Of a stretch of 64,000 nt of DNA, positions 21,128-32,384 are shown in pieces; the stretch's first letter is position 1; each line of letters begins with the position of its first letter. The notes under the pieces are model-generated. The model searched no databases, was not told the DNA's origin, and saw only the letters and a list, made by a program, of their open reading frames with translations. Origin of the DNA: Panaeolus papilionaceus (taxonomy: Eukaryota > Basidiomycota > Agaricomycetes > Agaricales). The stretch lies in the NCBI GenBank assembly GCA_015501605.1, contig JADNRZ010000038.1:62001-126000 (forward strand). Direction: 5' to 3'. The position numbers and the translations under genes were made by a program.

Positions 21128-24100
21128 TTATGGCGTTGCAGGACTTTGCCTCTCCCTTCCGGAATTGTGGATTGCGTCACGGTTCAGCTGTTGGTTCATC
21201 ATCCTCAAAAACCGCTGCACTATGAATGACCACCCTCCCGACACCTCAGACCTCGTTGACATCGTCGACTGTAGACGGAAGTCTGAACGTGTCTGAGAAA
21301 CAACTGGCGGACGTTGTTCTCGATAGTCTGAAGGGTTCTCCGTCTCGACGACGTTCGATTCAAATGATGACGGTGGATCCAATAGCTTGAGCTCTTGTTC
21401 GACTGTCTCCATGATCGCCATCACATTTTCTCTTTCCTCGAAGAGAACTTGACGTATGAGTGGATCTTCTTGACAGGTCGTTTCTGCCAGCCCATCGTCA
21501 AGGCTTCGAGCCCGCTGCTGAAGGCCTGATCTCCGTTCCATGAGATTCTCGTAGAGAAGTGATCCTGCAGTTGTGTGGGACATGGCTACTTTGTCCCAAA
21601 GCATGCGCTCCAGCACGAAATACCCTTTAGTATTGTATGAATCCATGCATGATGAGAGGGCTTTCATAGCTGACTCGTGGGTATTGTCAAATTTAACAAC
21701 TGGTGTTCCAGCCTCCACCAAACTCTGATGAAATCGCTCAGCACTTAAGAACATGGGGCACATTTTCATCACTTACTCTCCAGTACACTGTTTGCAAATC
21801 CGCAAGCCGTTGATTCGCCCTTGTGATTTGATCTTCTCTCCATAATTGATCCCACATAGTGGTCACGATGGTAAGGTTTTTCTCTGTTGACAATCCTGTG
21901 ATAGCCTTCAGAATCCTGAGGATTTTGACCTTGCTACTTGTCATTCTTGGGTCCGTAATCGGGCTGCAGAAAAGTATCCGCTTGATCGATCCTAACTTGC
22001 TTCAGACCAGATAAAAGCTTTATTACAAACGTGGTGGTATTGACAGGTTGGACGTACTAGTCTTCCATAAATGACTGAATCATCCTTAATACTTTGGTCT
22101 CCGGAAATTTGTCGTCCGCAAAGCCAGGTGTGTCGATTAGGTAGATTGGAAGGCCGCCCAGACGATACACATTATTCAATCGATATATCGACAGGTCTTG
22201 TGTCACCCCGTCCAGTTTATTTCCTGATATTCGAACAGACCTGTCGTTTCCTATACACTCAATAAACTATGGGCGGCCCACCATTCAGAGTCAGCACTTT
22301 GTCTGCTAGAAACTTCGGCAGGCGAGCTATTGAGAAGCGGGAAGCGTACCGCACTTTTACCGGAACCCGTAGCGCCCAGAAGTCTATGTGATCGTCAGAA
22401 ACACTCTGTGAAACCAGCAATAGGGACTAGCACGGATGTGACCGTGACTCGCTCATATCCGGCCCGTGTATAATGCCGGATATGGGTGGGCCACAAACGG
22501 GTCGAAGTGGATTGGATCAACCCGTTTGAACCCATTGTGGTAGAATAGTCATTTTTGAAAGAAAACATGTATATTGAGGGTTGGGCAATGAAGTGGTGAT
22601 GTTCATTTGTCGAAACATCAAGATGGCGAGAAGTAAACGGGGTGAATATGAAACACAGCGAAAATGGCAGAATCCGTGAGAAAATTGATATCAGCAAGAA
22701 TGAAAGTCAGAGACGGAGCACTTATACGACACAAAACATATATTAATCATTACCATATTAAATAGAAATTGTATCTAAGTTATTTAATGTCATATCTGAT
22801 CTAATTTCAAGGTTGCGAAGCTCTCGAGTGAACGGATTTTGTGTTGAATTCATACCATTACTGACAATGTTTGATATATAATCAAACCCAGGATAGAGAG
22901 GGGTACCAACCCATGACCCCACTGACATCTTTGCCTTGAACGTCTGAGAACTCATGTTGGTTTGCATGAAATTCACTTGACGACAGCCAGTTGAGAATGC
23001 TCGCTCGGCATCAACTGAAGTGGCTAGATGACCAATCATAAGTTAGAGCAGAACCATCAAAAGAATGAATTGGTGTGATAAAACTCACCAGGGGCAGAGC
23101 AGTAGTCAGTAGCCATTCGAGAGAGATGTGGTCGAGTTTTGGAGGCAGCATGCCAATAGGCAAGATATCCCCCTGACTCAGAGATGGCCTGCATTGACAG
23201 GAGTGGATCATCGAGGTAAACCCCAATGTCATCTGTGGACACCTCCTGAACAGGTTTGGGTGCATACCGAGAGCGTTCCTATTGAACCAAAGGGAAATAC
23301 TATTAGCAATAGAAAAGTGAAGGGATATTAATGATGGACAAGTGATGCCGAGTTCGGAGATCCCGGAGACAGATGGGTGGGTATCAAATCACGAAAGAAT
23401 ATACTCACCCTTTCTTGACGTCTCGTTCCTGGTTGAGCACCACTGTCATCAGGCTCATCCTCAGGCTCGTAAATCTCTGTCCATTTTGCTATGACCAGCT
23501 TTCTTATTGTTCGGATTTGTTGTGCTGTGCGCCCATGGTCCTTGAACCATTTGAGCTTTTTATCTGGACACATTACTGATATGGAAAAAGTTAATTTAAT
23601 TCAAATAAATTAAAAATGACAATTATAACATACCAATCGCAATCAGATATACATCACAATCAGACGCAAATAGTGAGTATTTGTCAATGAGCATAACACC
23701 TGCATGACAGGCAACTCGAACGACATTTGGGACATTGTTGATTTGATCATCACGAGCGCCAATCAGACCCTCTTGAAGTTCCTCGAGGGTTGAGATTGTA
23801 TCAACAACCAGGGCTACATCAGCTCTCGAGAAAATCTTAGTGACTCGATCAAAAAGCTATAAAAATTGGAGATAATAATAAGTAAGCACAGGTATACAAG
23901 AAAATGATCCTGAGAATAAACGCACCAATAGAATCTGTTTTACATCTTCTGCAATGCTCCACTGTTCATCTGTGAGCCGGTATGCCTGAACACCATTAGA
24001 TGGTGCTGCTGTAAAAACTGTAAATCAGGACGGCGTACTGAGAATTTGGATTACATAAGTGTTTAAGTAATTGTCAACCAGCGAAATCTTCGTCAATGAT

Positions 24101-27096
24101 TGTATCTTGAGGCATGTCTCTCTAAGACATAAAACCAGTGTCAACGGCATGCAATATCATTAATCTATCTACTGACAAAAAAAATAGTGCCCAAGTCTTG
24201 CCATTGTAAAGATATTGTGTCGTTTCTTTAAACCAGCCAAAAGCCGGGGCTCAGGCCAAAGCTGAGCCAGGCCAGGCCAAAGCCGACATAACCTGGCCCG
24301 GCTCACACTTTCAGCAAGCCAAAGCCAGCTCAGGCCAGGCCAAAGCCGGGGCTTTCAGGCCAAGCCAAGGCCGGCACATCACTAACTGTAATGACATCAC
24401 GAAAATCAAAATGTGCCAAAAGACAAGCCAAATCTGAGTTCCATCGAGTGGGTACCCTCCGAGCCAGGGTGCGTTGACTGTCCCTGAGATTATTATCTTC
24501 ATCAACCAGCTTCTGAAAGCGGTCTGCAAGGGCGTGGCTGTCATGCACTCGCCGCGCCAACCCTGCAACCTGTCAGATAATAAAAGCACCATGACATGTG
24601 AATATTTAGTGCACTCAAAACAAAAAGAAAGGATGCTCACTCGAGGAAAGATCTGCTGTGCAATTTTTTCTTCATGGGGATCGATTGTGATACCTTTCTG
24701 GCGCATAATTGCAGTGGCCTTCGCTTTGATAGACCTGGATATGTGCTCGTTATGCACTGATTGACCCTCGTCATCATCAAAAGCCTCTGCCGTGGAAACC
24801 GCTTCTTCATTCACAGCTACATCATCATCTGACACATCAGCCCCTGAACCATCATCGTCAGGTTCATCATCACTGTCGTCCACAGAAGCCTCAACATCCC
24901 CCATTCGAGTCCGTTTAAACTTTCCTTGACCAGCAGGAGTGCGCTTGGCCCCTCCAGCATGCTTTCGCTTTTTGGGTGTTTTGAAAAAAAAGGAGATGAA
25001 GACCTTGATAAACAGTTAATAATGTTTGATATACAGAGGTTTTCGCTAAGCTATACCTTGGCAATGAGATTAAAAATGTGTGCAAGGCACCGCAACCGCC
25101 CCTTCTCACCAGGGAATGATGGAAGATGTTCAGGCAGTAACTCCGCCAGCTTGTCGCAATTTGTTGCATTGTCCATACAGATCGACATAAGCTGATAGAA
25201 TATAGAGTATTTGGTGATTAAAAATCAAGGTTTAAATGGATACTATGTCTTGCCTGATCTTCGAGACCCCAACGTTTCATACAATCTCCCACTACCTTAG
25301 CGAGATAGGCACCATCGTGTGCTTGAGTTAATCTGATGGAAAGTCTCATCAATTAGTCATCACATCAGTCAAAATATAATGCCATCGCGCGCTTACCTGA
25401 TGAACTCAAGAACTGCTCGATGAATTATGCCATTCTCAACCCAAATGACAACAAGACCAAGAAAGGAGGCAATGATAGGGGCAGACCAGCCATCAAGTGC
25501 GAGATGTATAGTATTACCACGTTGCTATATATATAAGGTTGAGTACTGGAGGATAATTTCACGAAGACACAAACTATACCTCAAAATAGCGCCTAACATG
25601 CTTTGAAAACTCGATGTAGATCAACTTTAGATCACGACTGATAGTACTGGGGCTGGGGATGATAGTATGGGGTCGGAGAAGGTTGATCTCTTGCATGTAA
25701 AACTCATCAGTTACCATATTGAATGGTCGCTGTGATCTTGCACAACGAAGAGCAAGGACAGCCCGATGGTTAGCTGCTGTGTATGGTATGATAATTGGCT
25801 TTGATGATGGAGTTGTCGGAACACCTTGATCCTTCAGGCAACTGATGGCTGTCTTCTTTAGGTTGGACGTCCCCTCCGCTGTCCTCATCCTGGGTCGGAC
25901 AACTGGATTGTGTCGTAGTGGTAGTGATTTACAGGTGAAGATAAAAAGAATCTCCTTTGCTCCATCTGGAGTGTAGGTTTTCTTGATGCTGACATCGTAG
26001 TGGTCATACCACTCTGACCGCCAGGACAACTGAGCAGCCTCTAAATCCACCAAATAATCAATGTGAGATCAGGTTTGCTGTTCGAGATCGCTAACTTGAG
26101 TTGGCTTACCAATAATAGTAGCATCGGGAAGGCCATAAACTTCAGCATCTGACATTTTGTTGATTCCAGGCGCAGCCTCACGCGCACGTCGTTTGATAGG
26201 TGAGCGGATGACAGGAGGGGGGTCTGTGTTGTCTGAGACTGGTGAACCAGTGTCCGACTCGGAGTTGTCACTGTGTAACTGAGCATTCAATCGATCAAGC
26301 TCGGGAAATGACTCGGCTGTTGGTGAGCGTCGTGAATCATTTCGAAAATTTGGTGCTTGTCGAGAGTGGGCACGTCCTCGATGACGTTCAGGCCGTTCAG
26401 GCTGAGGAAGGGCTGATGGTGCGACTGTATTCGAAGCACGGGAAGCGCGGGAGTCGGGTTGGTGTCCTGAGCGACTCTGAGACTCGCGTTGAACATTAGC
26501 ATTGACAGAGGGCAGTCGTTTCGCATTTCGCGGGGGCATTGGAGAAGTTGATACTCTTTTTTGTGCTTTATTCACTGTGCTGTACATCTCGTATTTATAC
26601 TACTTTCCTCAGCTCATTCAAGATCTTCGGAACCCGGAGACACATTGGTGATTTCAATGTCATTCTATCTATAGTTTTCAATGTAAAATATGTTAGATAG
26701 AGGTATAAGTTGGTCTCTAATACAACATGAATAGCAGATATGAACTACACAGGATCAATTCCATGAGCGGTGGTCACAACCCCTGTAGACACCCCACTAC
26801 ACTTAGTCTTCCAATTTTCCGGTCACTACATCAATTTATGGACTAAATACCCGTAAATCCGCAGATTTTGCGCGGGTTTCACCCGAATCCGAATTTTATC
26901 CCTGGGTCAGGTCTAATTCGGGTGGATACTCGGGTCGCTTAATCCGTGCTAGTCCCTAACCAGCAAGGCCCAAGGAGCAATCATATACGCACAAAATCAT
27001 ATGCAGATCATGCGCGTCTCGGTACCTCAACTGCTCATGAGCGAGAAGTTGTACAGAAACAGGTCCAGTAACGTTCATCATCTCGTAACCGTTCAT
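21128..27096 (-). CDS. P-loop GTPase paralogue B, first intron interrupted by a hAT transposon
   Basis: The 5' exon (27096-26993) encodes a short leader ending AHDLHMIL. The P-loop exon, GATGSGKS, lies at about 22385-22350. Later exons give FIECIGNDRS, LIDTPGFADDK (G3), ILYFSPITD, LTIVTTMWDQLW and, in 21765-21128, VVKFDNTHES plus a coiled coil with LLYENLMERRSGLQQR. A complete hAT element lies between the first two exons, so the intron is now about 4.6 kb instead of about 60 nt. All joins keep frame. The canonical NKxD base-recognition motif is replaced by TTMWD, which is usual in this fungal AIG1-like family. Function is unknown. If the large intron is spliced out the protein is unchanged. 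Confidence 0.75.
22413..22420. repeat. Left target-site duplication of the hAT element
   Basis: The 8-mer ACCAGCAA abuts the left terminus and is repeated exactly at 26959-26966, as expected for hAT insertion. Confidence 0.95.
22758..26587 (-). CDS. hAT-family transposase, multi-exon, possibly interrupted
   Basis: Minus-strand exons run from a Ser/Pro/Arg-rich N-terminus (26587) to the hAT dimerisation region. The core has the expected LALDGWSAP (first Asp), CMDNATNCDKL (second Asp) and RCLAHIFNLIAK segments. The last exons hold YLAYWH, RMATDYCSAPATS, DAERAFSTG and SQTFKAKMSVGSW, all diagnostic of hAT transposases. An acidic linker (DDSDDEPDDDGSG) splits the core. Between RDVITV (near 24385) and YRLTDEQW (near 23975) lie about 400 bases with GC-rich repeats. 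That is longer than the usual short joining segment, so either an unusual intron or a nested insertion is present. Whether the protein is functional is therefore open. Confidence 0.75.
24236..24368. repeat. GC-rich GGCCAAAGCC-type repeat inside the hAT transposase gene
   Basis: The words AGCCGGGGCT, CAGGCCAAAGC and AGGCCAGGCCAAAGCC recur in direct and partly inverted order within about 130 bp. Base composition is far richer in G and C than the flanking transposon. On the minus strand one frame through it reads Ala/Trp/Pro repeats, which do not belong to a hAT transposase. Confidence 0.6.
26959..26966. repeat. Right target-site duplication of the hAT element
   Basis: ACCAGCAA, an exact copy of 22413-22420. 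Confidence 0.95.
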
Positions 27097-27407
27097 TAGT
27101 AGTAGTGGAGTCGACAAAGCGGAGGGGTGAGCCAACAACCTGCAAGTAAAAGTGCTTGAAATAGAAAATATGGAACCCCCGACGGCCACATTTCTTGTTG
27201 CATCCCACAAGCCATCTGACCTGTGAATGTCGCTACTAGTATGAATGGGTGAGAGGATTCCGCCTACGTTCTGCAGTTTGTTTCGCTTCCGCTGGTAATT
27301 AATCATCGCTATTTATATTCATTAAGATAGAACATAGACCAGTGACGTATGCGATACATTCATGAGTCTGATGTTTTTGGAATGCAGCGTAAACATCTGA
27401 ATTTGTA

Positions 27408-28819
27408 CTACTTATATTGGCGAACGAGGTGCTGTATCTGCCGTGCGGCCCGTACCTTCCTCACTAGCTCCCTCAACTTCGACGTCGTTTTCGGTGCACT
27501 CGTTACGCCTAGACTTGATTGGGGAATCGTTTGTGCAGTAGATGCTGCAGCCAGTGCTTGCAACCTGGGTTCATGATATCCGAACGAGTGAATAACATCA
27601 AGTCCAGGAGGACAGCCGAGCGCCTTCGTCTCCTGTTCGATAGCGACGAGGGTCTCGATCAGGCCGTCTCTTTCTTGAGAGAGTATATCTCTAACGGCGT
27701 CATCTTTTGTCGGGTTTTCACAAATACCCTCCTCCAAATGTTGTATGCGCTGTTGGAGTGCTGACCTTCGTTCCAGGAGATTTCTATAGAGGAGAAGTCC
27801 GGACTTCGTATTCGAGACTGGAATGTTGTCCCTCATCATATGCTCGAAGGTGAAGTTTAGGCTGGTCGATGATTCCATGCATTGTCTGAGGCTGCTCAAC
27901 GCGGACTCGTGACTGTTCGTGAACTTGACGATGCAAGAGCCTTCGTCCACAAAACACTGTAAGCAGTAATAATTTGGCCAATTAGCTTAATACGTATGAG
28001 GTATCACGTTCTGCACGTCGGCTCACGTTGAGGTGGGTTTTCCGTAACGATTCGAAGCGCTCGTTGGCCCGTTCTATTTGCCTTTCATTCCAGAGCTGGT
28101 CCCACATAGTAGTGACTATCGTAATGTTTTGTTCAGTCGCTTGACCAGTGATGGCCCTGAATATTTCGAGGCATCGACCCTTGCCGCCTGTCATTCGAAT
28201 GTCCGTTATTCGATCGAAGTAGAGTATGCGATCGACATATCCAAGTTTGCTTAGGATTTATACCACATTCAGTAGTAAATCAACATGGAAACTGAGGAGA
28301 GGATGATTTAATATGTACTTCTCTTTTAGCAGACTCTGAACCATCGTAAGAATGGATGCCTCCGTGATCTTGTCATCTGAGAACCCTGGCGTGTCGATGA
28401 GAAAAATTGGGTCTCCGCCAATGCGAGTCGCATTATTCAAACGATACACTGCCAGGTTCTGTGTAACACCATCCAGACAGTCTTTCGAGATCCCTAGTGC
28501 CCTGTTACTGCCAATACACTCCACGAACTGTGTGTTGACGAGACAAGGGTTGGTCAACATGATATAATTCAAAAGAGAAAGGCAGCTCTACATACTGAAC
28601 TTTTCCCAGATCCCGTAGTTCCCATTAGCCTTTCAAATTCATCAGTTATAGCGGACAAATTAAGAGCAAACACGTCAGCAAGGTTTCAGACTCCAGATTC
28701 GCCTGCTTGTGCACTCACAGAATGAGACATACATCCCGTGTATTTAAGTCCTTCAAATCTTCAGGAGCGGGATGCACTGATATCTTTCCTGTAACTTGTA
28801 TCATCTCATGTTCGGACAT
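27408..28819 (-). CDS. P-loop GTPase paralogue C (AIG1-like G domain), apparently intact
   Basis: Exon 1 (28819-28719) ends in DVCLIL. It joins in phase to the P-loop exon 28629-28596, which reads LMGTTGSGKSS. The following exon starts FVECIGSNRALGISKD and includes LIDTPGFSDDK (G3). Later parts are DRILYFDRITDIR, ITIVTTMWDQLW, FTNSHESALSSLRQ and a C-terminal coiled-coil and basic tail ending QIQHLVRQYK. The protein is clearly related to copies A and B but more diverged, so it is either the older duplicate or the source. The fungal family is large in agarics and uncharacterised; nucleotide binding is supported by the P-loop, biological role not. Confidence 0.8.
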
Positions 28820-30167
28820 TTTTTTTGCTGAAGGGAACACAGAGGCAAGTGATGGGCAATGGGAAAGAGATCTCCTTCGGGCTCTACTTACAGCTATCTC
28901 AGAAACGATAGACCGCTTTTCACAACGCTCCGCTTATTGATTTTATTTACATTTGGAGCGATACAAACAAAACACCACGCCCTAGCAGCATTAGATGAGC
29001 TCAATTTTCTTGGTCTAACTGGTGCTAAAGCTGGTGCAGTCGCTTGTACACTCCTTTGTGCAATTGCGAGTGCATTGGCCTGTCGTATTATTCGAGCACT
29101 GACATGAACATTTCGGCAATCTGCTTTGGTTTTCTGTATGCTGATAAAAGAATGATATTTTCCTTCGTTTCACACAAGATATGAGAGCGGTTCCCCATGA
29201 TGATTTTCATCAGGCAAGGGTAAACGAGCAGGAACAATGGCAAGAAATAATAAATTGAATAACTATTTCTCTACAACTACATAGGAATGCAATAGGTCAC
29301 AACACCGCGACTGATGGGGTGTTTTATTTGTACTGCTCCAAAAGTAATCTTGCGTCTTTCCGTTGCGAGACCAGGAGTATGTAGGTAGGAGTGATTGGGG
29401 AATGGGAGCGGAAAGCGGTTGTGGGACCGGTTTCCCGACCCAGTGTGAGAGCCGAGGATGTGGACGGATGCGCCCCCATCGACGGCTCTCGCTACCTACA
29501 TACACATAGTCGGCAAGGAAGAAAACACATGAAGGAAAAAGGGGGAATGTGGAGGGTGGGCAAAAAGAATAAAGGTAAATATGAACCACGGACGCAAGCT
29601 AGGACGAGCGCCGTGGTTTTACAGAGTAGAATAAATGAGCAAGTAAAGAGAAGAGAGGGAAGACGTGGACGTGGAATGTGGTCTCGCACACGTGACCAAG
29701 AAGACAGATCTGTGCAGGCACAGATCTTCTCAATAAAATCACTAAGCGGAGCGTTGTGAAAAGCGGTCTATCGTTTCTGAGATAGCTGTAATTTACCCAG
29801 GGCACGTATGTACATCGTGACTGCCTTCTAAATTTCCCACCCGGGCGAGTTCGAAGCTCTTTTCTGTTCATGCTGTATCCAAAGTTCGTGCTAAAGCTAC
29901 CTGACAGTAATATCTATGATTTTTGTCGATGGCATTCGATCCTGACTGTCAAATAGCAGTCGATGAGCAGATGCCGCCGAAATGAATAATAATATTCCCG
30001 AGGACCCCGATATGGAAGCCAACACGTTTTCTTCTTGGCCATTTGGTGCATGGAGTCCTGCTGCCTCGCGGAGCGGTTTCGTCAGACCGCCCGTTAAAGC
30101 TTTGACTATAACCTCCATCTTCTCTGACTTCGCTTTAAATTTTCGAGTAATACAACCATCTCAGCAT
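28820..30167. other. Intergenic region holding the MITE
   Basis: Apart from the MITE at 28891-29788, no gene is supported. Short frames inside the MITE are not conserved-looking. The 3' part (29800-30167) should hold the promoter of the first CFEM-like gene. Confidence 0.6.
28891..29788. mobile_element. MITE with 58-bp inverted ends related to the 13.5 kb Tc1-like element
   Basis: The first 58 bases (from CAGCTATCTCAGAAACGATA) recur inverted at 29731-29788 with one or two mismatches, flanked by TA on both sides. The outer terminus matches the 13455 element (CAGCTA...CAGAACGATAG.CC), so both belong to one Tc1/mariner-like family. The 898 bp between has no transposase. A smaller inverted repeat (TATGTAGGTAG / CTACCTACATA) lies near 29380-29505. 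Confidence 0.85.
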
Positions 30168-31100
30168 ATGATATACTTAGTCCTCCTCCACTTGATTGTA
30201 TTCGTGATAGCTCAGGACCCAGCTCAACAGCCAATCACCAACTTATTACCCGGTGAAGTGAGTCGACTTCTTCTGCGATGGTCCTATGGTTGATGCACGA
30301 AATATGGACTTAACCCCTGATATCAGTGTCGAGATGTATGCATTCCAATCGCAACCGCTCTTCAGGTCAGGAACAAACCCTTTGATTCTAAATACTTATC
30401 TTATATTGTGTATACCGCGGTTAAAGAGTTGCACTTCCGAAGCCTGTATATGTACAGAGGACAACGGGAGAGCGCTAGAACAGTGCATGAACTGTATGTA
30501 TAGCTTCGCAACAGATTTGCAAGCGGTTCGAGGGGCAGCTCAGCAAGCCTTAGACGGTAAATACCTCTGAATACAAGAGTTCAGGCGGTGTGCAGTAGAT
30601 CTGATCCTGATCATCAACGTGCCTTAGACTTCCATATCCTATGCAACCTCTCGCCTCTGTCAATTACTGCTGTCCCAGTGAATAGTCCACCAACGACATC
30701 ATCGGCGCCAACACCCAGCTTGACACCATCACAAGTGCTATCAACGCAAACCCCAGCTTCTACGAGTTTCATATCGGATCCTCCTTCAACAAGTCCTGCT
30801 TCATTGTCATCATCATCGATATCAAGCACACCATCATCAAGCACATCAAGCACGGATGTACCTTCTTCATCCACAACGCCGAACCCGAGTTCAAGTGATA
30901 GCACATCTGCTGCTAACCCGACTTCGGCTGGTCAGAGTGGACTAGAGCAATCGAAACAGATATGCAGCCTTTCGAAAAAAGCTGGATTGGATAAGCGGAA
31001 CTTAGATTCGACTTCGGATCCTTCCAAACGAAAGGGACATCACGAGCAATTAAAGGTGGCTCTTTCGGCTATTGTAGAATATTGGGGTGCTTTAGCTTAG
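30168..31100 (+). CDS. CFEM-like secreted cysteine protein 1 with Ser/Thr-rich stalk
   Basis: Exons: 30168-30257 (signal peptide MIYLVLLHLIVFVIAQ), 30327-30365, 30427-30556 and about 30679-31100. The cysteine module reads CRDVC, then SC-x5-CIC and QCMNC, giving the spacing C-x3-C-x9-C-x5-C-x-C-x11-C-x2-C. This is close to the eight-cysteine CFEM pattern of fungal surface proteins, some of which bind haem. The last exon is a Ser/Thr/Pro stalk of about 90 residues, likely O-mannosylated. The C-terminus (KVALSAIVEYWGALA) is only weakly hydrophobic, so a GPI anchor is less certain than in the two paralogues downstream, and the eighth Cys is not clearly placed. The module boundaries are firm; the 3' exon start is less so. 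Confidence 0.65.
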
Positions 31101-31545
31101 CTTCTTCTTCAACCCCTGTGTACGAGTTGAATTCGATCTCTAACAGCGTAAATATTAGTACACTCGAGGTGCGTCAGAAGATGCTTCGTGACTTTGGCCT
31201 GTTGAAACACCATGTCAACTGCAATCTCTCCCCTGAGTCCCTAGAAATGCTATCTGAACGTTCGGGGTGATGGTGAAAGCGTCGTGCACGTGTGTGTATT
31301 TGACTTCGATGAATTTTCGAATGTCCTAGTAGGCGATGGTAAAACCTAATCCATCCTAGCAGATCCTTCGAAAGTATTGCAAAGTAAATATAGAACGTCA
31401 TCAAGGCAGTGGTTGTAATGGCTCGGGCGAGGGTAAAAGTTTAGGAGCTCCCATCTTAAAAGGCCAGTCTTGTGATGAGGGTCGTCCTCAGACTTAGACC
31501 AGCACACCTAACTAACCCCTCGCATATCTGTAGTTTTGGTTCATA
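31101..31545. other. Intergenic region between CFEM-like genes 1 and 2
   Basis: No gene recognised. A 62-codon frame at 31082 is judged a chance reading frame. Confidence 0.5.
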
Positions 31546-32384
31546 ATGCGCTCCCTACTTCTTACAGGCACCTCTGTTCTCCTCTTTGTGTCTCATGGTA
31601 AGAGTATATACGGCATTGACATGCAAGCAGAACTGATGAGATACAGCCCTGGCTTTGGCGGAAACCTCTCTCACCCGTTCTGCTTTTCAGCGCACAACCT
31701 CTGGTTCTTCTGTGAGTCAAATACATTATTCTACCCGTCAGCCGCTCAATTCAGCCTACAATTCAGTGTGATACCATTTGCAACAGCTTCGATGATACAG
31801 TACAGGCAAGTAATAGGCGCCTGTCGTCTAGTTCCCGGGACGCTAGTGCTCACAACCATTGTCCTCTTGAATAGGCCTGTGATACTCGAGCGTGTATATG
31901 CACGGCACCCAACGCCCAAACCCTTCAACAATGTATTACTTGCTACATGACCAGCGCTCCTTCTCAAGACACAGCTGCCGCTGCTCAGAACCTGATAGAT
32001 AGTGAGTAATATTTTCTTTTGCGGACTCGAGCTCGACGCTAACATTTGCACGGTGTTTCAATCGCAGCGTTTGATGATGCATGCTCGGGATATAACCTTC
32101 CTCCTGTCACAATTCCCTCGACATCTGGTCCAACTGGGGGCTCTCCCAATCCTCCCGGCGTAACATCTAGAGGTACTACATCACCCATTACAAGCATCAC
32201 GCGCGTAAATAACCCTGGCCCAGCCCCAGCTCAGCAGACCAATACAGCAAACTTCCCCGCAGCCAGCGCAGCAAACAACCCTAATGTCCCGCAAATGCGA
32301 GGAGATGCTAAGCCCACTTTTTTAGTCAGTAACACCATTCTGGGTGTCTATCTTGCTGCTGCCTGCATAGCGCTCGCATTGTAG
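31546..32384 (+). CDS. CFEM-like secreted GPI-type protein 2
   Basis: The start MRSLLLTGTSVLLFVSH is a signal peptide. Exons then give CDTIC-NSFDDTVQ, ACDTRACICTAPNAQTLQQC, ITCYM and, after an intron near 32004-32068, TFDDAC, which supplies the eighth cysteine. A Pro/Thr/Ser/Gly-rich stalk follows (GPTGGSPNPPG). The hydrophobic end SNTILGVYLAAACIALAL is a typical GPI-attachment signal. The Asp after the third cysteine is at the approximate place of the CFEM haem-ligand Asp. One intron appears to start with GC (CAG|GCAAGT, near 31806), unless the donor is the GT four bases upstream. Role inferred: cell-wall or surface protein. Confidence 0.7.

Larger units (their letters stand above)
22421..26958 (-). 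mobile_element. hAT DNA transposon, 4538 bp, with exact target duplication
   Basis: The perfect 17-bp inverted ends TAGGGACTAGCACGGAT (22421) and ATCCGTGCTAGTCCCTA (26942-26958) are bordered by the 8-bp repeat ACCAGCAA. Subterminal zones are rich in CGGGT/ACCCG words, likely transposase sites. The element encodes a hAT transposase on the minus strand. It sits in the first intron of GTPase copy B in the same orientation as that gene. The exact ends and target duplication point to a recent insertion. Confidence 0.95.

Noticed and set aside
28859..29107. 82-codon frame crossing the left end of the MITE
   Set aside because: It starts outside and runs through the terminal repeat; Ala/Leu-rich composition only.
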